Of a stretch of 64,000 nt of DNA, positions 32,333 through 43,206 are shown in pieces. The notes beneath the pieces are model-generated. The model did not search any database. It had not been told where the DNA came from and saw only the letters and a list, made by a program, of their open reading frames with translations. Location of the stretch: contig NHNW01000080.1 in assembly GCA_002786025.1 (NCBI GenBank), forward strand, positions 1 to 64,000, read 5' to 3'. The translations under genes were made by a program, and so were the position numbers. How positions within the stretch are numbered: position 1 is the first letter of the stretch; the number at the start of each line of letters is the position of its first letter. This DNA comes from Zasmidium citrigriseum. Lineage: Eukaryota > Ascomycota > Dothideomycetes > Mycosphaerellales > Mycosphaerellaceae.

Positions 32333-33290
32333 ATGTTCGCCGTTGCAGAGTCTCGGAAGCGCGCGAGGCAGGACGACGACGACGATGTGACAGCGGAGGA
32401 CTGGCATCTCGAGAAGGTCGGTATCGCCAGCATCAGGACCCATCTGTATCTAACATATCCGACAGCGCTCTCGCCCCACTGCCGAGGCGGCTGGAGAAGG
32501 CAACAAGTGGTATCACGGCCACCATGACTCGGTCCTCAGCACACCTTCATCACAGGTGCGGGAGCAACCCAAGTATGACAGCGACGATGAAGAGTCCTCT
32601 ATGGTTTCTGAACCCGGTAGTCCCCAGGATGTGTCAATGTCTGGCGATGAAGACATGGATCTTGCATCCTTCTCTGAATCGCCTGAAGAAACGCACGTGA
32701 TGCAGCAGCCACAAGCCATGCGACAGACTCCATGGGGCCAGCGACTGCAGACTCATCGGGTTCCGACCCCAACTGTCGCTATGAGGCCAGGTGCCCGCAG
32801 TGCGCAACAGCGAGTTGGCGTGAGGCAGCACCTGAGAGCCCGCCATCCACAAGAGAACATCAGCTCCGACCACCTGGAGGTACCTTCGCCGATAGATGAA
32901 GATGAAGTTCCAACTCCACCTTCAGCTGCCGAAGCCGCCGGATCGCAATTGTCCATGCTCACCGTTAGTGACGTCGACATGGATGAAGACGATCCAAATG
33001 TGCCGAGGATCTCTATCGACCCGGCACGACCATCAAACCTACAAAACCACATGGATGCAAATAACGACCCAGACTCGGCCGTGGATTTCGAGCCCATGGA
33101 TAATGGACCGGATAATATCGTTGTCCGAAAACAGCGGCAGCGCAGCGGTGCGCTCAGTAATGGCAACTCGCCAGTGCGCGCTGGACCAAGCAACCAACCA
33201 GCCAAGCGCGGCTTCAGCATGGGCTTCAGATCAGATTGCGAGAAGTGCCGGATGCGAGTTCCCGGCCATATGAACCACTTTATTGCTTGA
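32333..33290 (+). CDS. Fungal protein of unknown function with C-terminal CxxC motif
   Basis: Exons are 32,333-32,416 and 32,466-33,290, with a 49-nt intron, for 302 aa. The protein is mostly disordered: acidic Asp/Glu runs (QDDDDDVTAEDW, SDDEES, DVDMDEDDPN), Pro/Ser-rich linkers and no membrane segment. The last 30 residues differ. They are compact and read FSMGFRSDCEKCRMRVPGH, a Cys-x2-Cys segment that I recall as conserved in related fungal hypotheticals and that could bind zinc or mediate contact. An early basic patch (RKRARQ) could be a nuclear signal. The intron donor GTCGGT is less common, but the frame is clean across it. A GAA microsatellite follows the stop codon. Function is not known. 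Confidence 0.72.
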
Positions 33291-33309
33291 AAGAAGAAGA
33301 AGAAGAAGA
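33291..33309 (+). repeat. GAA/AAG trinucleotide microsatellite
   Basis: A short pure run of AAG/GAA units starts directly after the stop codon of the CxxC-tail gene, inside its presumed 3' UTR. It is of limited significance. Confidence 0.85.
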
Positions 33310-33538
33310 CGCCGAACCGCCACGAACCATCACTCATGCATTTTAACGTCTTTTCACGAGCGGGAGGCGCTGGATAGGGATTGCTTTTATTGCTCTTACG
33401 AACGGCGCGAGCGAGGATACGGCATTCTCGGGAGAGAGCAACAGCGAAACAGCACCACGACCACTCGTGAGAACGAAACCCAGCAGCGAATTAACATTAC
33501 TTTGCTTTGTCCATGTTAGCTCCATCAAATGACACTGA

Positions 33539-34400
33539 CTAGAGTTTAAATACATCAACAGGCGCATCGAACGTGAACCTCCCATCTCCCATCCAGAAAC
33601 CAAAACTCCAATGCTTGACATTCTGCGGCCAGTGCTCGCCTTGCGTCTTTGTTGCTCCTTGATCGACGTCTACCCACATGAGTCTGTACTTGGCCGCCAA
33701 CTCGAAAGGCAAGACTTTCCACGTTTCTGCCCCTGCACAGAACGGATCATCCCCCTGCAATATCGGCGGTTGACAGAGGGAGACATCCAGGAACGGGACA
33801 TATCTCGTTGTCATGGGAATTGCAGGCAGCCACCTCGAAGGCGTGAGAGTCGCTTTGAAGAACGGCGTCTCACATCGCCCTCCCTCAGGCGTATCAGGCG
33901 GGTACACAGCGACCTTGAGCTCCTTCGGTGGCGCCTCGCCTTTGCGTGACAGTGGCGCCGAGAACTCAAACCGAGCGAGATGTTTGGGGATGTTCCAGTT
34001 GTTGCGGCCTGCATATCCCATCAACCTAATCGCATGACAAGAGAGCAAAGTACTAACCATCAAACATCGTCTCCCTCTGACTCACATAGATCCTACTAAC
34101 CCGCATCTTCTTCTTCCCCTTGAACTTCCCTCCTGGAACTTTGAAAACACCTGGCACCATAGCCAACTCATCGTAAGGTCCCACGGGGCTATCCGAGTAG
34201 CGAACGACTTGCATGTAGCAGAGCCCGCCTTGAAAGTCGTTCGCCTCGCCGCAGATGATCTGTTGTTCTAAGGGAGCGTAGATGTTTGCTGGGAGGGGGT
34301 GTTTGAATTTCGGGGCGATGAGCCAGTACATTTCGCCGGTGAGCGTCCATGGTGGTGGGTGGGAGGTTGGGAGGGAGTCGAGGGTTTTGCGGGAGGTCAT
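33539..34400 (-). CDS. Acetoacetate decarboxylase-like superfamily protein
   Basis: Exons are 34,400-34,058 and 34,008-33,539, with a 49-nt intron, for 270 aa from MTSRKTLD. An in-frame ATG at 34,469 would add 23 residues, but a TATA-like TTTATATC lies between the two, which favours the inner start. The sequence looks like the ADC-fold proteins found in many fungi: PPWTLTGEMYWLI at the start, QGGLCYMQVVRYSDSPVGPYDEL, then KKKMRVSRIYVSQRETMFDG followed by RNNWNIPKHLARFEF. True acetoacetate decarboxylases use a Lys Schiff base, and a Lys in the KKKMRV segment could correspond, which I cannot confirm. The gene lies between two FAD monooxygenase genes and may act on a related small organic acid, which is inference. 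Confidence 0.68.
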
Positions 34401-34650
34401 TGTTGGTGAGCGTGGTGGGGCAAGTGGAGGGAGGAAATGAGCAGGATTAGTATCGATATAAAGTCTCACTGTTGTGCAATCATGAAGCTCATGCTTTGTG
34501 CAGCGCCGTACGCCTATCCTAACTCCGACGACTGCAGGACTCCTTGTCCCTGCTCACGTCTCTATATCCCTGCCGAAAGAACCCATTGACTTCATAGATC
34601 CCCAGATTCGGGTATCTTTGCTCTTCGTCCCTCCAACTCCAAAAGTCCTT

Positions 34651-36012
34651 TCAAACCAACCCCTTCTTCTCCATCATCCCCGCCTTGGCCTTCTCATAAA
34701 TCTCATCCGTATCATCCCCATGCGACATCCCCAACCGACTCCGAATCCCCTCCCCCACAATCTCACAACACTCATCATAGCTCTTCCCCGCCATCTCCGG
34801 CGTCTGCATCTCAATGCTATCCCCATTCAACCGACTGGCAACCTGAATTTCATGCGCACTCTTCATCCTCGCTGCCTCATATAACTCGCCCACATCCTTC
34901 AAACCCTTCAACCCCTCATTACACTTCGAAAGATACTCACTAATAGCCCTCCCTAAAACCCATCCATCCGATATCGCCAGCCCGCCTCCAGCACCGAGAT
35001 GAGGTGTAGCAGCATGCGCCGCATCCCCAAGCAACATGACTTTCCCATCCATATAATGCCATCGATGAAGCCGTTCATGATCATTAATCCTCCACTTACT
35101 CACCTCCCTCGGCATCAACCCCACCACCTCCTGGACAAACCCATCAAAACCCTCAAAATCCTCCTCCAACTCCCTCCTCTCGCAAGTGCTCGTCCAGCTC
35201 TCCTTCATCCCCGCAACCTGACTCTCGCCCTTCGTGACAAAAGCCACTACGTTGAGCGCTTTATCGTTGCTCATGGAGTACGTCAGGAAGTGGCGATGTT
35301 TGGCCAGCCAGGCGACGTTGTGTGAGGGGAAAGGCCAGGGTGAGAGGGAGGACATGGGGACGATGCCGCGGTAGGCGATGAAGCCAGAGAAGGTTGCGTT
35401 GTCGGAGGCGAATTGGTGTCGGATTTTGGAGTGGATCCCGTCGGCGGCGATGAGGAGCGAGGCGGTTGTGGTGGTTGTGTCGGTGAAGTGGAGGCGGACT
35501 TGTTGGTCTTTCAGATCCTGTCAAACACCATTAGCGATCTTGTGTCTGGTCTTGATGATATGTTTGATACTAACCTCAACCCTCAAACATGTTTTCCCGG
35601 TGTGTAACCTCGCAGCCTTTCGCTCTTCAATCGCCCCCTTCAACAAATCCAACAACTCCGACCTCGCACACGGTGCCGTCCTCACCTCTCCTCGTCCAAC
35701 ATACGGAAAATCAATAATCTCCTTGCTGTTGTCATACCTTCGATAGCACATATGACTACCTTGGCCTGCAATCTGGTTCAGTCGCTCTCCAAGTCCAACG
35801 TTATGAAGTAGTTGCGCCGCATCAACTCGAAGACCAATTCCAGCTCCAATTTCCTTGTATTCAGCGGCTTGCTCGTAAACATCGATTGTGAAATTAGCAT
35901 TAGCTTGGGTGCAGTGGTGGTGGATCGCAAGAGCGCAGTGTAAACCGCCGATACCGCCTCCGACGATGGCGATTCGAAACGGCGGCGGCGACATAGCGAC
36001 TGCGAAAGACAA
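34651..36012 (-). CDS. FAD-dependent monooxygenase (salicylate-hydroxylase type)
   Basis: Exons are 36,012-35,575 and 35,517-34,651, with a 57-nt intron, for 434 aa. All three FAD motifs of class A flavoprotein monooxygenases are present. These are FRIAIVGGGIGGLHCALAI near the N-terminus, LLIAADGIHSKIR in the middle, and VMLLGDAAHAATPHLGAG. The last carries the GD motif and the conserved Pro/Gly turn. Length is typical of salicylate hydroxylase-like enzymes, but the real substrate cannot be read from sequence. M7 (MSPPPFRIAI) is an alternative start just before the Rossmann fold. Unlike the first monooxygenase in this window, every junction keeps frame. It neighbours the decarboxylase-like gene on the same strand, 250 bases apart. 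Confidence 0.86.
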
Positions 36013-36416
36013 TTATTAAAACTCGACCTGTGAGATGTCAAGATCTGCTTATATCATTTCTTCGAACCTTCGTTGAGCGAGAGGCTAGCGCTACTGTTGC
36101 AGAGTACGGAGACCGATCAGCGTGGTAAGCCAAAGGATTTGGATATGGCGTATGCACAGCGTCGCGCATTGTTCCTAGTTGCCCACTTCGCTCACCAAAG
36201 CCTCGTTTGCAGTATGCTTTTCAGTATCGTTTCCGAGCTATGTTGTAGGACATTCCTTTCATCCTAGGGCGCTTTGCTTTGCGCTTTCGACTTCGTGCTT
36301 CTGATAGCGCCGACCCTGCGTCACCTAGCAGCCTCTCATCCTCCGACATGAGAGGAGCGTGGCCGAGGCTGTTTGCACGCCAGGACGCTGTTTTGCATCT
36401 CTGTTGTTGAAGTGCA
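36013..36416. other. Gap between monooxygenase and membrane-protein gene
   Basis: It holds the promoter of the monooxygenase and the 3' end of the membrane-protein gene. I looked for tRNA-like boxes around 36,350 (GGCCGAGGCTG) but found no matching T-arm, so no RNA gene is called. Confidence 0.4.
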
Positions 36417-37481
36417 TCATATCACAGGAATGAGGTTCTCCAACGGATCTGCCCATCGCAAGTCGTCGTCATGTATCCAGTCAGTATAGTGCGAGTTGCC
36501 GATGAATTGATAGCAATCCTGCACAACCACCGCGATAGTGTCCACCATCATCCAGATGCATCCGATCACCAGGAGGGCCGCAGCGACTGGATACAGCTTG
36601 ATGTTCAGCCTCTTCGCGATGTCGTGGCGAAAGACGACTAGCGCCAGTACCGGCAACCATAAGAGGATCTGTTCCGCCCGCTGAGGGAACAGAACTTTGT
36701 ACATGGACGACAGGTACCGGGGAATCTCTCCTGGCCAGTGTGTGTAGTTCGGAAGCAGCGCACGGATCCATTCCAGCAGCATGCCGCTGGCAATCGTTTC
36801 CATGGCCAGGCGTTTGATCTCGCTGGTGCGTGAGATTGGCAACTCGGCGTCGGCAGTGAATGTCCAGCGATGGCCAAAGATCAGGAGACACATCGTGAGG
36901 ATGCTGGCGGCGATGGATCCAATCGCCATCAGCATGCCCTTATAGTCCCATCCCATTGTCGCGTTGTGTTCGCATCTCCGCACGAAGAGGACGACAGTAC
37001 CGATGGCCTGTGCCAGCGCAAGAATAGCAATTGCGACTTGGCCGGCCCGTTTCCATGACCAAGATGAAGGAGCTCGACGTGCCTGATCAATACTGGGTAT
37101 GTCCAGCAGCCTTGCCCATTCCGGAGCTCCAGAAGAGTCTTCGTGAGTCTCTCTCGCGGCGCGGACTCCGATAACACCGTGGAGATAGAAGGGTAATGAG
37201 CGCCAGCCAAATTCATCCGGATCTCTGAGTAGGCGGACAAGCGTGCGGATAAGATCGAACACGACGTGCATCACGATCAAGGTCGGTATGAACGTGAATA
37301 TAACGACCCGGAAGAGATGCAGGTTGTGTTTAGTCGGTATGGGAAGCAGGCTGCTGAGGGAGGCATAGTTGATGACGGCAAAGGTGTGTGTGAAGAGTGT
37401 CTTGACGAATATCTGTCCCACAGATCTCTCATTTTGCGGTGATGATGGTTCCTGTCGATTCGACATAATGATTCTGGCCAT
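36417..37481 (-). CDS. Multipass membrane protein of unknown function
   Basis: This is a single exon of 354 aa. Hydrophobic segments suggest about five membrane spans: one near residues 55-85 (VVIFTFIPTLIVMHVVFDLI), two at about 145-205, and two near 275-320 (LYPVAAALLVIGCIWMM). The N-terminus is polar with no signal peptide. I do not recognise the family. A similar layout (short cytosolic head, long loop, clustered spans) is common among unnamed ascomycete membrane proteins. It diverges from the oxidoreductase gene with 701 bases between. Confidence 0.65.
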   Translation of the reverse strand: MARIIMSNRQEPSSPQNERSVGQIFVKTLFTHTFAVINYASLSSLLPIPTKHNLHLFRVVIFTFIPTLIVMHVVFDLIRTLVRLLRDPDEFGWRSLPFYLHGVIGVRAARETHEDSSGAPEWARLLDIPSIDQARRAPSSWSWKRAGQVAIAILALAQAIGTVVLFVRRCEHNATMGWDYKGMLMAIGSIAASILTMCLLIFGHRWTFTADAELPISRTSEIKRLAMETIASGMLLEWIRALLPNYTHWPGEIPRYLSSMYKVLFPQRAEQILLWLPVLALVVFRHDIAKRLNIKLYPVAAALLVIGCIWMMVDTIAVVVQDCYQFIGNSHYTDWIHDDDLRWADPLENLIPVI

Positions 37482-38182
37482 TGTTCAGCTGAGGAAGGAT
37501 GGTTCGTGAAAGGCAGCCTGGGGCCTAAGTAGCATATGCGTGTCCGCGGGCCTGAGGCCTTGAAGGATGAGGCGCAGACTTCCATCTTGCAAGGGAGTCT
37601 TCTGCGTGCGTCGCGTGTAGGCACAGCCGCATGTCGCCCTCGCGGCATTCGAGAGCTGAAGGATTGATCATCTCTGCAAGCTTACCGAAAAGGCTCTATT
37701 GTGATGCATAGTCAGTGTGTCGGCGTGTTCTTGCAGGGAGGATTGATCCACTCGTTTGAGGCAGTGCCTCAAGATCATCCGTACGGCTTGGCGGTCGCGT
37801 GGTCAGCTTTCACCTCAAGTCTGACGAACGTTCGTCGATGCTCTGAACTTGTGGATCATTTGGAGAGTTGTTGTTGTTTCAAGGAAATCCTCATAGAATC
37901 GTACTGTCGGCCGGAAAGTCGGGACGGCGGCCCAGAAACGACGATGCCGCCATCGAATTCATTTGCCGCCGCCAATTGCCCCGCCTCGCTCCACAAGGGA
38001 GCTGTCGCCGAACGTCGTCATGATAACAATGCTCTCTGCCCACGGCGTTAACAGGCAAAATCTGGAGCTCATGCGCGGCTCCACATAGGCTATAAGTGTC
38101 ATTCGTTTCCATCTCTTTCTGCTGAGAGATACTGCTTCATCTCGTACCTCCAGATCTCACTGAAATCGTCAGCAGCATCAAG
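37482..38182. promoter_or_regulatory. Divergent promoter region, membrane protein and oxidoreductase
   Basis: The region is 701 bases long. A TATA-like CTATAAG lies at about 38,090, roughly 90 bases before the oxidoreductase start, followed by pyrimidine-rich leader sequence. No gene is seen. Confidence 0.45.
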
Positions 38183-39422
38183 ATGTCCAAGTTCCAGCTC
38201 AAATGGGGCATCCTAGCCACCGGAGGCATTGCTGAGACCTTTGCTCGAGATCTGTGGCCGAATCCAGAGATCAGAGGCGTGAAGGACATTGAGCATGTCG
38301 TGGTCGCCGCGGCATCGTCCTCATCAGCCGATCGAGCCCAGAAGTTCCTAAAAGAAGTGAGGGCTCCCGAATCCGCAAAGGCATACGGCTCGTACAAGGA
38401 GCTCGTCAACGATCCCAATGTCGACATCATCTATGTGGCCACACCCCACAGCCACCACTACCAGAATGCGATGTTGTGTCTCGAGGCTGGCAAGAATGTA
38501 CTGTGCGAGAAGGCTTTTACCACCAATGCTGCTCAAACGGAGCTGTTGATCAAGAAGGCGAAAGAGAAGAATGTGTTCCTGATGGAGGCCGTGAGTCGGA
38601 GAGAGCGCTATAACAGGCCAGCAGTAAGAGAGGCTAACACAATCCCAGGTCTGGACAAGATACTTCCCTCTCTCGATCTACGTCCGCGACATCATCACCT
38701 CCGGCAAGATAGGCACCGTCTACCGTACCATCGCCGACCTCAGCAACGCCGACCAACCCGAGACCGCCTTCCCAGACAGCCACCGAATGGTGAACCCCGA
38801 CCTCGCAGGCGGCGCGCTCCTCGATCTCGGCATATACGCCCTCACGTGGGTCTTCCAAACGCTCTACCACACGCAAAAGAACCCCAAAGCACCCACCGTT
38901 GCCAGCGCACTGAAGAAGTACAAGACGGGTGCAGATGAGATGACTTCCATGCTCTTGACATTCCCACGGGAAGAGGGTGGTGATGCACACGGTATCGCAA
39001 CGACAGCCCTCCGCATCGCAACCGACCCGGACAACAAGGGCTCCGCAGGCCCCGGTATCCGTGTTCAAGGCTCCAAGGGCGAGATCCAAGTCTTCCCTCC
39101 CGCCTACCGACCGACCAAGACCAAGCTCGTACTGCACGATGGGACGATTGAAGAGAGAGACTTCCCTCAGCCAGGGCCGGACAAGAGCCAAGGGTGGAAG
39201 AACGGGTTCGGTGGGAACTGGAACCCTGAGGGTGCTGGACACGGGATGTTCTGGGAAGCCGATGAGTGCGCGTACGCGTTGAGGGATGGCCGGAAAGAAG
39301 GGCAATATGAGAGTCTGGAGGAGAGCTTGGTGATCATGAAGGTCATGGATGAGGTGCGGAAACAGAACAATATGGTCTATCCGGACAAGATCGAGACGAC
39401 AGAGTATCCTGTTGATATATAG
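38183..39422 (+). CDS. GFO/IDH/MocA oxidoreductase, D-xylose 1-dehydrogenase (NADP)/dihydrodiol dehydrogenase type
   Basis: These enzymes oxidise sugars such as D-xylose or trans-dihydrodiols with NADP. Exons are 38,183-38,590 and 38,649-39,422, with a 58-nt intron, for 393 aa. The N-terminal Rossmann domain starts KWGILATGGIAETFARDL. VDIIYVATPHSHHYQNA and NVLCEKAFTTNAAQ give the family's second and third landmarks (EKA here where many members have EKP). The C-terminal alpha/beta domain includes GGALLDLGIYALTW, the usual GGG-like D-x-G-x-Y region with the catalytic Tyr, and a GHGMFWEADECAYALRDGR block near the end. The family assignment is firm; the substrate is inferred from overall resemblance to fungal xylose/dihydrodiol dehydrogenases. 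Confidence 0.86.
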
Positions 39423-40034
39423 ACAACCCGGAAGAGAGGACATACCTAGAAATGCAGGTGTGAACACAGGGCAATGTGCACGAAGACGCGTTCTGTAAGA
39501 GACCGATATCGTTGCTTACTAACGAGATGTGATGTGATGAGCAACTTCACACTGTCGACCTTCATCTGCAGGTGCTCTTCACCAACGTCTTTGACCGATT
39601 CTCTCCAAGAAGCTTCGGATTCTACGACGTATGGAGAATGAGAAAGGCCAATTTCGCGTCATTATTTTGGCGATTCGTCGCAGGTGCTTGAGCTTCATCC
39701 AAGGATCTCCCCTCAACCTCACCTCTTGCCGAAATGTTTCTTCCAAAAAGCTCCATCTCTTCTCTTCTCTCCCCCCTGATGATGACGGATGCCCTTATGA
39801 AGGAAGTCCAATATACTCGATCTTCCATATCTCTTATCACCAGTGGACCCAGACAAGAGCCCGCCATCAACCCCAGCGGTGACCCAAAACATCCTAGCAC
39901 CCAGCACCCAGCACCTTCAATAGCCGAGTCTCTGTAAGCTTTGCACTTGCTTGCCAAACAACCTCACATGTATCTTCACACAGTCAAACCATCCACACAC
40001 CTTTCTCCTGTCTCCTTAAAAGCAAAAAAGCAAC
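39423..40034. other. Intergenic region before the GNAT gene
   Basis: It is 612 bases long, holding the 3' side of the oxidoreductase and the leader of the acetyltransferase gene. Short ORFs on both strands (39,622-39,957) show no family features. Confidence 0.4.
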
Positions 40035-40625
40035 ATGGACCACCCCTTCCACTCCGCCCGCCTGCACTACCGCGCCATCGAACCCTCCACCGACGAACCC
40101 TTCTTCCTCACCATCCAAAACGACGCCCAAGGCTACATAAATTCCAACGCCACACTCCACAAACCACAGAACAAAAAGTCCACCGAAAAATTCATAAAAT
40201 ACCTCGCCGAGGAAGCTTTGATAGGCGTGGTAATATGTGTCCCTCCACCATCCTCATCCTCCACCAGTGAACCCACCCCAATCGGCCAAATCCACCTCCG
40301 CGCTCCTCACCCCGGAATGGCGCACCACAGGTTTACGGATATTGGGATCGATATCTTGCCCGAGTATCAAGGGAAAGGGTATGGGAGTGAAGCGATTGAG
40401 TGGGTGTTGGAATGGGCTTTCGATGTGGCGGGCATGCATCGGGTGGGGATAAGGTGTTTCGCTTGGAATGAGGGGGCGAGGAGGTTGTATGCTAAGTTGG
40501 GCTTTCGGGAGGAGGGCGTTATGAGGGAGTGTTTGTTTCATAGGGGGAAGTGGTGGGATGATGTGGGGTTTGGGATGTTGGAGGGGGAGTGGAGGGGGAA
40601 GAAGGGGAAGGGGAGGGAGGCGTAG
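40035..40625 (+). CDS. GNAT-family N-acetyltransferase (RimJ/RimL type)
   Basis: GNAT enzymes move an acetyl group from acetyl-CoA to an amine. This is a single exon of 196 aa. The acetyl-CoA loop is clear as EYQGKGYGSEAIEWVLEWA (Q-x-x-G-x-G). It is preceded by the strand TDIGIDILP and followed by HRVGIRCFAWNEGARRLYAKLGF, the typical motif B of RimJ/RimL-like members. Before the fold, PPPSSSSTSEPTP is a disordered insert. The tail after the last strand is Gly/Lys/Arg-rich. The coding strand is strongly C-rich up to about 40,310 and G-rich afterwards. The acceptor is unknown. Confidence 0.85.
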   Translation: MDHPFHSARLHYRAIEPSTDEPFFLTIQNDAQGYINSNATLHKPQNKKSTEKFIKYLAEEALIGVVICVPPPSSSSTSEPTPIGQIHLRAPHPGMAHHRFTDIGIDILPEYQGKGYGSEAIEWVLEWAFDVAGMHRVGIRCFAWNEGARRLYAKLGFREEGVMRECLFHRGKWWDDVGFGMLEGEWRGKKGKGREA

Positions 40626-40771
40626 TGTTCGATGCGAAGTTGATTGTACAGGTATAGACATACCCTGCTATTCTTCCCCGTAAGAATAGCCTGTCCTGAT
40701 ATCCTTCAGTCATCCTTTGCGCTAACATTGTTCCATGCTGAGCAATAGCAGAGTAGAACACGGGTCAATCG

Positions 40772-41960
40772 CTATCTCTTGACAGGCGTGCCGACGCTCT
40801 CCTTGACATGATACTGTCGTGGATCCTCTCCAAACTTGCCACGACTACGACCGAAAGCAGCTGGTCCTGGAGTCGGCTGGATGTCGCGCCAGTTCATGTA
40901 CTCCTTGATGACCTCCGAAAGGAAGTCGTTTGATCCTGCGTCGGAGAAGAGGCTACGATCCGTAGTACGGTACACGGCATAATCGACAAACACGCGGCGA
41001 AGCTAGGAATTTATCAGCCATTGATTTAGGGAGGCGTGAGTGGAGAGTATTTACCTTGCAACCGCTCGCAGTGTGCTCGAAAGTGTACTTCACCGCCTGG
41101 GCGATCGGATCTTCCTTGAAGGCATGCGTTCGCAGACGTCTGCAATGAGGTCAGCTCGAATTCATCAACAGGCTGTTCGTAGCACACACCTCACGATCTC
41201 ATCCATCGTCACATTCATCGACTGCGGGTCCCCCAGCTTGGCCGCCAACAGATACGTGCGAACAAGGAGCGCCCAGAGCTGCTCCTTCTCGAGGACAGTC
41301 TCCTCATCCTCGATCACCACTTGGCCCTGGAAGATGATCTGAAGCCACGTCGAGAACGCTTGCGGATCCTCGTCAGGGAGTGTGATGGGTTGACCGTCCT
41401 GGACCTTCGTGGCTATGAATGCTGATCGGGAGATGGCGAGCTTCCTGGGAACGTGGAAGGCACGCTTCTCGGCGCCCACGTCGATTTGAAGGACATCGGT
41501 GAAGTCGAGCCTGGCAGTCACATCAGCATGTGCCCGCTCTCAAATCAACATCATTCTTGACTCACTTCATACGCTTCGTTGGTGGCGTGTCCACCTCCGT
41601 CTCTGCCTTCTCACTGAAGCTTGATCTCGGTGCAAGCGATGGCCGCTCTGACTTGATGCTGTTCCGCACAGGTGATGGCTGGCCGAAACTTGGCGTGCTT
41701 CGGATCGTGTTACCAAAGGTCGTTGGTAGAGTGCCCATGTGTTGAGTGAGTCGCAATGGAGAGGCAGCAGCATCGTTGTGCTTTCCAACATGGCTGACTT
41801 GCTGACTGACGCCTTCGCTGTTCGTCGCTCCGTCGCCACAGCGAGGAGCATCCGTCCCTTCATCCTTCGTGGCCATGGGAGTGCGACGGGGGAGTTGATG
41901 AGATGCTCGGTACCGAGTGTTGGTGCTGGATGTGTTGATCAGCGCGAAGGGTCCCGACAA
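40772..41960 (-). CDS. BTB/POZ-domain protein
   Basis: BTB folds mediate protein pairing, often with cullin ligases or in transcription. There are four exons: 41,960-41,566, 41,510-41,190, 41,139-41,055 and 41,002-40,772. Introns are 55, 50 and 52 nt and all phases match, giving 343 aa. The first 130 residues are Ser/Thr/Pro-rich and disordered. The BTB core follows: VLQIDVGAEKRAFHVPRKLAISRSAFIA, PDEDPQAFSTWLQIIF and LLVRTYLLAAKLGDPQSMN. Next comes the helical extension typical of fungal BTB proteins (AVKYTFEHTASGCKLRRVFVDYAVY). No DNA-binding or MATH domain is seen. M29 is an alternative start. A second BTB-type gene lies directly upstream on the same strand. Confidence 0.82.
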
Positions 41961-42284
41961 CGTGGCACGGTGACGCTAACGAGACTAGCGGGAGTTGACT
42001 GAGTGAATTGCCTATCGTGGAAGGAACGACAAACGAGATCGCAACCGAACTTGTGTAACGAAAGGAAGGAAGGATGTAGTCAATCGTTTTCATTTGACAT
42101 GCTGCATAGTAAGCCAGTAGAAGTGGTGGGTATCATGATAGGTGGTGCAGTGCACCCGTCGCATTCCAAGCTTGGATGGGTGATTGATATCGTGCATCAT
42201 TCAGCCATGATGCTCGCTTTTCTCCCAAAAATAATCGTACAAGCCTCTCCCCGTCGCAAAGACATTTCTCAATCCTTTCGCATT
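41961..42284. other. Gap between the two BTB-type genes
   Basis: It is 324 bases and holds the promoter of the downstream BTB gene and the 3' end of the upstream one. Nothing else is recognised. Confidence 0.4.
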
Positions 42285-43206
42285 TCAGTATTTCGAGTGA
42301 TAGCCTTCGGTCGGGAAGGTGGAGATTGTCTTCGCATGGGATCCCGTTGCATCAAGCCTGCGAGACATGCACACCAACAAATCCGTAATGAACTCCTTGG
42401 GAAGCTTCTTCTCGGGCTCCTTCTTCTTGAGGTCAATGTTGACCATGGCTTCGACGCGATTACCATTCATGACCAGCGCTGCGTAGTCAACGAGCAGCCG
42501 GCGAAGAGGTGCACCTTCTTTGGTCTTCTCGTAGAGGAATTTGACGGCATCGAGAGAGAACGTGCCAGAGTCCAGCATCTGCGCAAGATTGTCGACGATG
42601 GTATTCGTTGACATGGCGTCTCGGAGGCAGTCCGATAGCAGGTAGAGTTCAATCGTCTGCTTCAGCTTATCGTAGGCGGTGAGGCTGTTCTCCTCGAGAT
42701 CTGGAGGGAATTCGTTCGTCTCCATCAGATGGAGATAACGCTCGACCGTCTGGGGCTGCAAGTTTCCGAGAGTCTTCTGCTGGCGCGAAACCTGGAGCAG
42801 TTTTGGTGATCTGGCTTTGACAATGTTCTCCTTTGGATGCAAAAGGAAGGTGCCGCCTTCGGGGTTCTTCACTTTGATGGGACAGGTCGGCTCTTCGTAC
42901 TTGCGCCTGAGCGTCTAGTCAGCTTGGCTCCGCGCTACACGGCAGACATACTACTTACATGGTCTTCTTGGGTCTGCCAGTCTCCCCTTCGCGCTCGCCG
43001 TCACGCTTCCTTTTGAGCTTGGCCGGAGGCTTGTCGTCGTCGTCGTCAGAAATCTCGATGACGCTGTTGGCAGGCGTCATCATCGCTGGTGGTGGTTGCA
43101 TGGGCGCACCACCAGGGGCAACAAACTCCTTCTCCGGCGCGACGGATTCTGGCTCTGGCACATACTCGCTGTCGGTGTCATCGGCGGCACGACGACGACG
43201 AGGCAT
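42285..43206 (-). CDS. BTB/POZ-like protein with disordered head
   Basis: Exons are 43,206-42,959 and 42,906-42,285, with a 52-nt intron, for 289 aa. The first 85 residues are low-complexity with a nuclear-signal-like start (MPRRRRAADD), an acidic SDDDDD run and KLKRKRDGER. The rest reads like a divergent BTB domain: GTFLLHPKENIVKARSPKLL, the QPQTVERYLHLMETNEFP strand region, and LKQTIELYLLSDCLRDAMS. The helical extension AVKFLYEKTKEGAPLRRLL matches the corresponding part of its neighbour (AVKYTFEHTASGCKLRRVF) in spacing and character. The two genes therefore look like old tandem duplicates. The function is unknown; nuclear location is inferred. Confidence 0.72.

Noticed and set aside
36340..36400. 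Possible tRNA gene (GGCCGAGGCTG resembling an A box)
   Set aside because: No T-arm (GTTCGA-like box) at the required distance and no acceptor stem.
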